Positions 15,081 to 19,607 of a stretch of DNA of 19,607 nucleotides are shown piece after piece (the stretch's first letter is position 1; the number at the start of each line of letters is the position of its first letter). Below the pieces are notes generated by a model, which made no database searches, was not told the DNA's origin, and saw only the letters and a list, made by a program, of their open reading frames with translations. A program made the position numbers and the translations under genes. Source of the DNA: Sulfuritalea sp. (GTDB taxonomy: Bacteria > Pseudomonadota > Gammaproteobacteria > Burkholderiales > Rhodocyclaceae); the NCBI GenBank assembly GCA_016712985.1, contig JADJQA010000064.1:1-19607 (forward strand), written 5' to 3'.

Positions 15081-15175
15081 CGCGCGAAAGCCGGCCCGAG
15101 GCCGGAAAAACAAGAGCCGTATTTGTTCCGTTGGCGGTAGCCGCGGATCGATTCGTCAGTTGCATGGCCTGAAAA

Positions 15176-16407
15176 GTGCGCTTCCTATTCATACACCAGA
15201 ACTTTCCCGGGCAGTTCAAGCTGCTGGCCACCTGGCTTGCCCAACAGCCCGGCCTTGAAGTGCTGGGCCTGGGGGATGCGGCCAACCTGGCCGGCCAGGG
15301 CAGGATGTTTTCCTTCCCGGTGCTTGGCTACAAGGCCCGGCCGCGAACCAAGGCGCCGGGTCATCACTATCTGGCCAGCTTCGAGACAGCGATCCGTCGC
15401 GGCCAGGATGTCATCCGTGCCTGTCAGGAGATTCGTGCCCAGGGTTTGTGCCTGACCTGATCATCGGTCATCCCGCCTGGGGCGAATTGCTGTTCGTCAG
15501 GGAGGTGTTTCCCGATGCCCGGCTGATCGCCTACTTCGAGTTCTTCTATCGGCCGGTCGGCGCGGATGTGGGCTTCGATCCCGAATTCCCGTCAACGCCC
15601 GACGACCGCTACAAGCTGCGCATTCGCAACAGCACGCAACTGCATGCGCTGGCGGAGTGCGATGCCGGCATCAGCCCGACCGCATGGCAGCGCAGCACCT
15701 ATCCCGCGCGGGAACAGGCGCGCATTCGGGTAATTCACGAAGGTATCGACCTCGAAGCCGTGCGCGCGGACCCCGCCGCCACGTTCCGCCTCGCCGACGG
15801 CAGGGCATTGACCCGCCAGGACAGGGTGATCACGTTTGTCAGCCGCCAGCTTGAGCCCTATCGCGGGTTTCATGTCTTCATGCGCGCCTTGCCGGAGTTG
15901 CAGAGGAGCATCCCCGACGCACGCTTCGTCATCGTCGGCGGCGACGGCGTGAGCTATGGCACGCGCCCGGCGCCGCCGCATGCCACGTTCCGCGAGAAGC
16001 TGCTGGCCGAAGTCGGCGAGCGGATCGATCCGACCCGCACCCACTTTGTCGGACGGCTGCCTTACGCCGATTACTTGCGCCTGATGCAGATCAGCCGGCT
16101 GCACATCTACCTGACCTATCCGTTCGTGCTGTCCTGGTCGATGCTGGAGGCAATGGCCTGCGGTGCGCCGGTCCTGGGCTCGGCCACGCCGCCGGTGCAA
16201 GAAGTAATCCGCGACGGCGAGAACGGCTACCTGTTCGACTTTTTCAATCGCGATCAACTGGTCGAACGAGCCACCGCCATCGTCGCGCAGGACCAGGCCG
16301 AGACAGATGCGATTCGATGCGCCGCGCGCCGCGAAATCGAATCCCGCTTTTCCTTTACGCAGCACAGCCTGCCCGCGTACCGGCAGTTGATTCAAGACGT
16401 GACCTGA
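15176..16407 (+). pseudogene. Family 4 glycosyltransferase, one-base frameshift
   Basis: This is a GT-B fold retaining transferase, about 410 residues. The first frame (15176-15460) starts MRFLFIHQNFPGQFKLLA, the family's typical beginning. The second (from about 15448) holds PDLIIGHPAWGELLFVRE, YFEFFYRP, RVIHEGID, the donor-site segment ITFVSRQLEPYRGF and the EX7E-like region LEAMACGAPVLGSATPPVQE. The join is GGTTTGTG at 15443-15450: one more T would give EIRAQGFVPDLIIGHP. The total of 1232 bases is one short of 411 codons. GTG at 15176 is the start. Members of this group work in surface polysaccharide or protein glycosylation; the substrate is unknown here. Confidence 0.88.
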
Positions 16408-16445
16408 TTGGCAACGATCGTCAGCCAAAGAACAATTAATCGATT

Positions 16446-16553
16446 GGCCCGTCATTCCGGGGTTGCTCGCCAGGGCAGAACCCGGAATCCAGGAATTTCC
16501 AGACGCGCTTCCTGGATTCCGGGTTCCGCTTCGCGGCCCCGGAATGACGGGCC
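16446..16553. repeat. Long nested palindromic element (MITE/REP-like)
   Basis: The outer arms of 17 bases (16446-16462 and 16537-16553) and the inner arms of 18 bases (16478-16495 and 16509-16526) are both perfect inverted repeats around a 13-base loop. The outer arm contains CCGTCATTCCGG and the inner CCCGGAATCC. Both halves would form a long bipartite hairpin. From memory, elements with CGTCATTCC..GGAATGACG recur between genes in many proteobacteria. It lies between the glycosyltransferase and FecR genes and may also stop transcription. The rest of 16408-16721 shows no gene. Confidence 0.75.
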
Positions 16554-16721
16554 GAGCCTCCTTGCCGATCAGAAGACGTGATGGCGTAGGGTTGCAATGT
16601 CTTGGGGCGCGCGGGCAGGCGTGGCTTCGGCTGGGACGGATCAAGGGGTGGTGGGTCAGGGCGACTTTGAGGCACAATCGGACGCAATCAACCAGCAAGG
16701 CTGGGACGTGGGGAGGGGAAC

Positions 16722-19607
16722 ATGAAAAGCTTGTTGCATTTGAGAACATTCTGCTGTGCATGGGCAATGGTTTGTGCGTACTCTGGCTATGCCCTGGCCG
16801 CGCCCGACAATGCGCAGGTCGTTCTGGTGGTCGGCAAGGCGGAAGCGAGGGAGGCGGAAGGCGGCGAATGGAGGCCGGTGACCGTGCGCCAGCAACTGCC
16901 CGCCGGCGCGTCGGTGCGCACCGGAGACGCCAGCCAGATGGCGCTGCTCCTCAAGGACCAGACCCAGATCCGCATCAATCAGCACAGCACACTGAAATTC
17001 CAGTCCGCGGTCGAACCCGGACAACAGACCGTGCTGGATCTGCTGCGCGGCCGAATCTGGGCCCAGGTCAAGTACGCGCTCTACGGCGTAACCGGCGCGC
17101 TGGTGCCGAAGCAGGCCATGAGGCTGCGTGCGCCGACGGCCACCATCGGCATCCGCGGCACCGACTGGGACGTGGAAGTGGCGGAGGATGGCAAGACCAC
17201 GGTCACGGTGCTGTCGGGCGAAGTCGAAATGGCCAACCAGTTCGGCAGCATCAGCGTCGGGCCGAACGAACAGGCGTCGGCCGAGGTCGGCCAGCCGCCG
17301 ATCAAGCGTTTGCTGTCGGATGCGCGCGATCGCGTGCAATGGGTAACCGCCTATCGTCCGACGCCGGAGCGCTGGGTCAAATCTCCTCCGCCGGCGCTGC
17401 TTCCTGCCGTGGCGGCCATCGGAGCCCGCGACTACGCCCTTGGCCTCAGATTGCTCGAGGCCGCGGTCGGGTCCTCGCCTGAAGCCAGACTGCTGCTCGC
17501 CGACATGGCCTGTTCCTCGGTCGTGCCGACGACGCGATCGCCCTGCTGGCGCCGCTGACGCGCGACGGCCAGGCGATGGCGGCGGCGCTCCAGGGGCGCG
17601 CGCTGGCGGTGGCCGGCCGACTGGACGAAGCTCGCGCGCTGCTTCTGCCGGAAGTTGCCCGGCACCCCGGCGAGGTCGAGGTGGCGCTGGCGCTTGCCGA
17701 CGTCGCGCGCTTGCAGGGCAATGCCGACGAGGCGCTGCGGCTGTTTGCCGATGTCGCCGCGGCTCGGCCCGGCAGTCACGAGGCATGGTTTGGCGTCGGA
17801 CGCATCGCCAACGAAAAGGAAGACCTGAAGCCGGCCCGTGGCGCGCTCGACACCGCGATCCGCCTGGCGCCCGATGCACCGGGCTACCACGGGGAACTGG
17901 CGACACTCGAAGTCCTTTCCGGCGACTACGCGGCGGCGCGCAGCGCCTTCGACGAGGCCTTGCGGCGCCAGCCAGACGACTACCTGGCGTGGACCGGCCT
18001 GGGCATCCTGCAACTGAAGATGGGCCAGTCCGAAGCCGCGCTCGAATCCTTTCTGAAAGCGGGCGTGCTCGAACCGCGCTTTGCGCGCGCCCAGCTTTAC
18101 ACCGGCGTGGCGTATTACCGCCTGGAAAACACCCCGCGTGCGATCGAGGCGCTGAACAAGGCCGCCGAACTCGATCCCAAGGATCCCCTGCCGTACGTCA
18201 TGCTGGGACTGATTCACGGCGATGCTCTCGAACTGCGCGCGGCCACCGACGCGGCCCGCGCGGCCCAGGAGCGCATGCCGAACCTGAAGTCGCTGAACCA
18301 GGTCGCCAATAACCAGAAAGGCAGCGCCAACGTCGGCAGCGCCCTGGCGGCGCAGGGCATGGAGGAATGGGCGCGCGCCTACGCCTCAAGTTCGTACAAC
18401 CCCTACTGGGCCGGCAGCGCCCTCTTCCTGGCGTATCGCAATCCCGACGGATTCAACAAGAACACGGAGCTCTACAAGGGCTTCCTGCTCGACCCGACGG
18501 TATTCGGCGCATCAAACCGCAACAGCTCCATGGTGCAGACTCCCGGGCATTACGGCAGCGTCGCCTACATAGGGTCGCGGTCCGATTTCTCGCAACAGAC
18601 GATACAGGGCAAGGCGAACGGACTCCATGAACGGGAGCATCCCCTAGCCTATTCGGTCACCGCCGAATACGCTGACGGGCATGACACGCGGCCCGCACAG
18701 GGACTACTTCGAGGCGCACGGCACCAATCTGACGGTGGGCCTCGGCGCCAAGGCCCTCCCCACGAATTGGGCGTGTTCTGTTCGGCACCCAGCAAGATGT
18801 CAAGGCAACTTTTTCCGATCCGGCGCTGTTGCCGGATGCCAGCGCCTCAAGGTCAAGGTCACTCGCCAGGACGGCGGTATCGGCTACCGGGTAGACCCGA
18901 CCAGCCAGATATGGTTCAAGGTGGGCGACGGTACGCAAAAGACCCGCCTCGACGGAACGCAGATCGACGCCGCCAATACGGCAGCCCTGAATGCCCTTCC
19001 GGGATTTACAACGTCATCGGCAGCGCATCTGGATCGCAACGATGTCGATGTGGATCAGTCGGACGTCCAGTTCCGCCACAGCTTTGAACCGGCGAACGGC
19101 ATCCGCGTGACCTGGGGCTACGAAAACTCTCGTGACAAGCTTTCGCTGGTCCGTGATCAGACGTTCAACACGATAGGGCCAGTTCCTTGTGCTCTTGGTT
19201 GCCTGTTTGCCCTGAACTCAACAATTGACCGTGATCTGGATTCCTCCGGCTTGTATGTTTCCTTCGTCAAAGCGCTCCCTTGGCAGTTCGATCACCGATG
19301 GACAGTCAGTTCCACCAAACCGACGTAAGGATTCCGGTTTCGATAACGCGCTCGCGCTTTCTCCATCGGATAGAACCACTTTGATAGCGCCTACCCCGGT
19401 CGATCGTATCGTCGATCCCCGAGACTCCTTCAACGAACTGAACCACCGCCTGGGCATGCGTTTTTCGCCGGACAAAGGGCAGGACCTCCGCCTCGCCTAC
19501 CAGCGCTGGCGTCGGCCGTTCGGTCCCGGAGGACTCGGCCTCACCGAAACGGTCGGCATTCCGGTGGAAGACCGGCTGGTCGATTCCGGCGGCCTGCTCA
19601 GTCGAAC
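16722..19607 (+). pseudogene. FecR-TPR-outer-membrane beta-barrel protein, several frameshifts, runs off the right edge
   Basis: ATG at 16722 follows a strong GGGGAGGGG site. There is a signal peptide (cleavage after ALA, residue 26), then a periplasmic FecR domain (about 50-200: LPAGASVRTGDASQMALLL, LRAPTATIGIRGTDWDVEV). Frame changes follow: near 17512 (a T lost; CFLGRADDAIALLAPL resumes), near 18693 (an extra base), about 18760 and 18845 (a shifted segment FGTQQDVKATFSDPALLPDA) and about 19300. After 17576 come about six TPR repeats to roughly 18280, then an extracellular/barrel region (GSVAYIGSRSDFSQQTI; PLAYSVTAEYADGHDTR; VTWGYENSRDKLSLV; LGMRFSPDKGQDLRLAYQRW). The last frame is open at the edge. 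Possible roles are export, adhesion or sensing at the outer membrane; none is shown. Confidence 0.82.

Larger units (their letters stand above)
14729..15175. other. Non-coding stretch before the family 4 glycosyltransferase
   Basis: No convincing gene is seen on either strand. The open frames here are GC-rich shadows without family features. It holds a copy of the dispersed repeat (14891-14930), a weak promoter (15053-15080), and a hairpin CCGGCC-CGA-GGCCGG (15091-15105) followed by five A in the presumed leader. Confidence 0.5.

Noticed and set aside
15592..16767. 391-residue minus-strand frame opposite the family 4 glycosyltransferase
   Set aside because: It covers both the glycosyltransferase and the palindromic element, has no domain, and is best explained as shadow.
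16656..17906. 416-residue minus-strand frame opposite the FecR gene
   Set aside because: Arg/Pro-rich composition without domains, and it spans the FecR-TPR coding sequence. It is a by-product of high GC at third positions.

Overview
The window looks like a betaproteobacterial chromosome segment, perhaps Rhodocyclales or Burkholderiales. The evidence is a betaproteobacterial-type EF-Tu sequence, high GC, and the order tRNA-Tyr, tRNA-Gly, tRNA-Thr, tuf, tRNA-Trp, secE, nusG, rplK, rplA, rplJ, rplL, rpoB. The exact genus cannot be read from the sequence. The window splits at about 5945 into a conserved core locus on the minus strand and a mosaic accessory region, mostly on the plus strand.

Core locus (1-5944, minus strand, read from right to left). 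A near-consensus sigma-70 promoter (5916-5944) drives tRNA-Tyr, tRNA-Gly and tRNA-Thr, followed by tuf, tRNA-Trp, secE-nusG, rplK-rplA, rplJ-rplL and the 5' end of rpoB, which runs off the left edge. Hairpins lie where regulation is expected: after nusG, in the rplJ leader, and between rplL and rpoB. Two oddities stand out: tuf is frameshifted, and rplK has GTT where its start codon should be.

Accessory region (5945-19607). It opens with a family 2 glycosyltransferase (6187-7119). A broken block follows (7300-8860). It holds a truncated IS21-family element that cuts into a small putative anti-sigma-type reading frame, a second copy of the glycosyltransferase 3' end, and remnants of PIN, Fic and antitoxin genes. 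Next come a type I secretion ABC transporter and its membrane-fusion protein (9007-12095), with no substrate or TolC partner in the window. A cluster of toxin-antitoxin genes (12171-14728) includes an intact PIN toxin with a dead Phd-type antitoxin, a frameshifted PIN gene with its small partner, a GNAT-tail/HTH fusion remnant, and a damaged higBA pair. A family 4 glycosyltransferase (15176-16407) and a long palindromic element (16446-16553) follow. The window ends in a large FecR-TPR-beta-barrel gene (16722 to the edge).

The glycosyltransferases, type I secretion pair and FecR-TPR-barrel protein together suggest a cell-surface or secretion locus. That is inference from neighbourhood only. 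At least ten single-gene frameshifts, several in short homopolymers, occur between 4.6 and 19.6 kb. They may reflect real decay, sequencing/assembly error, or both, so every 'pseudogene' call here needs checking against the reads.
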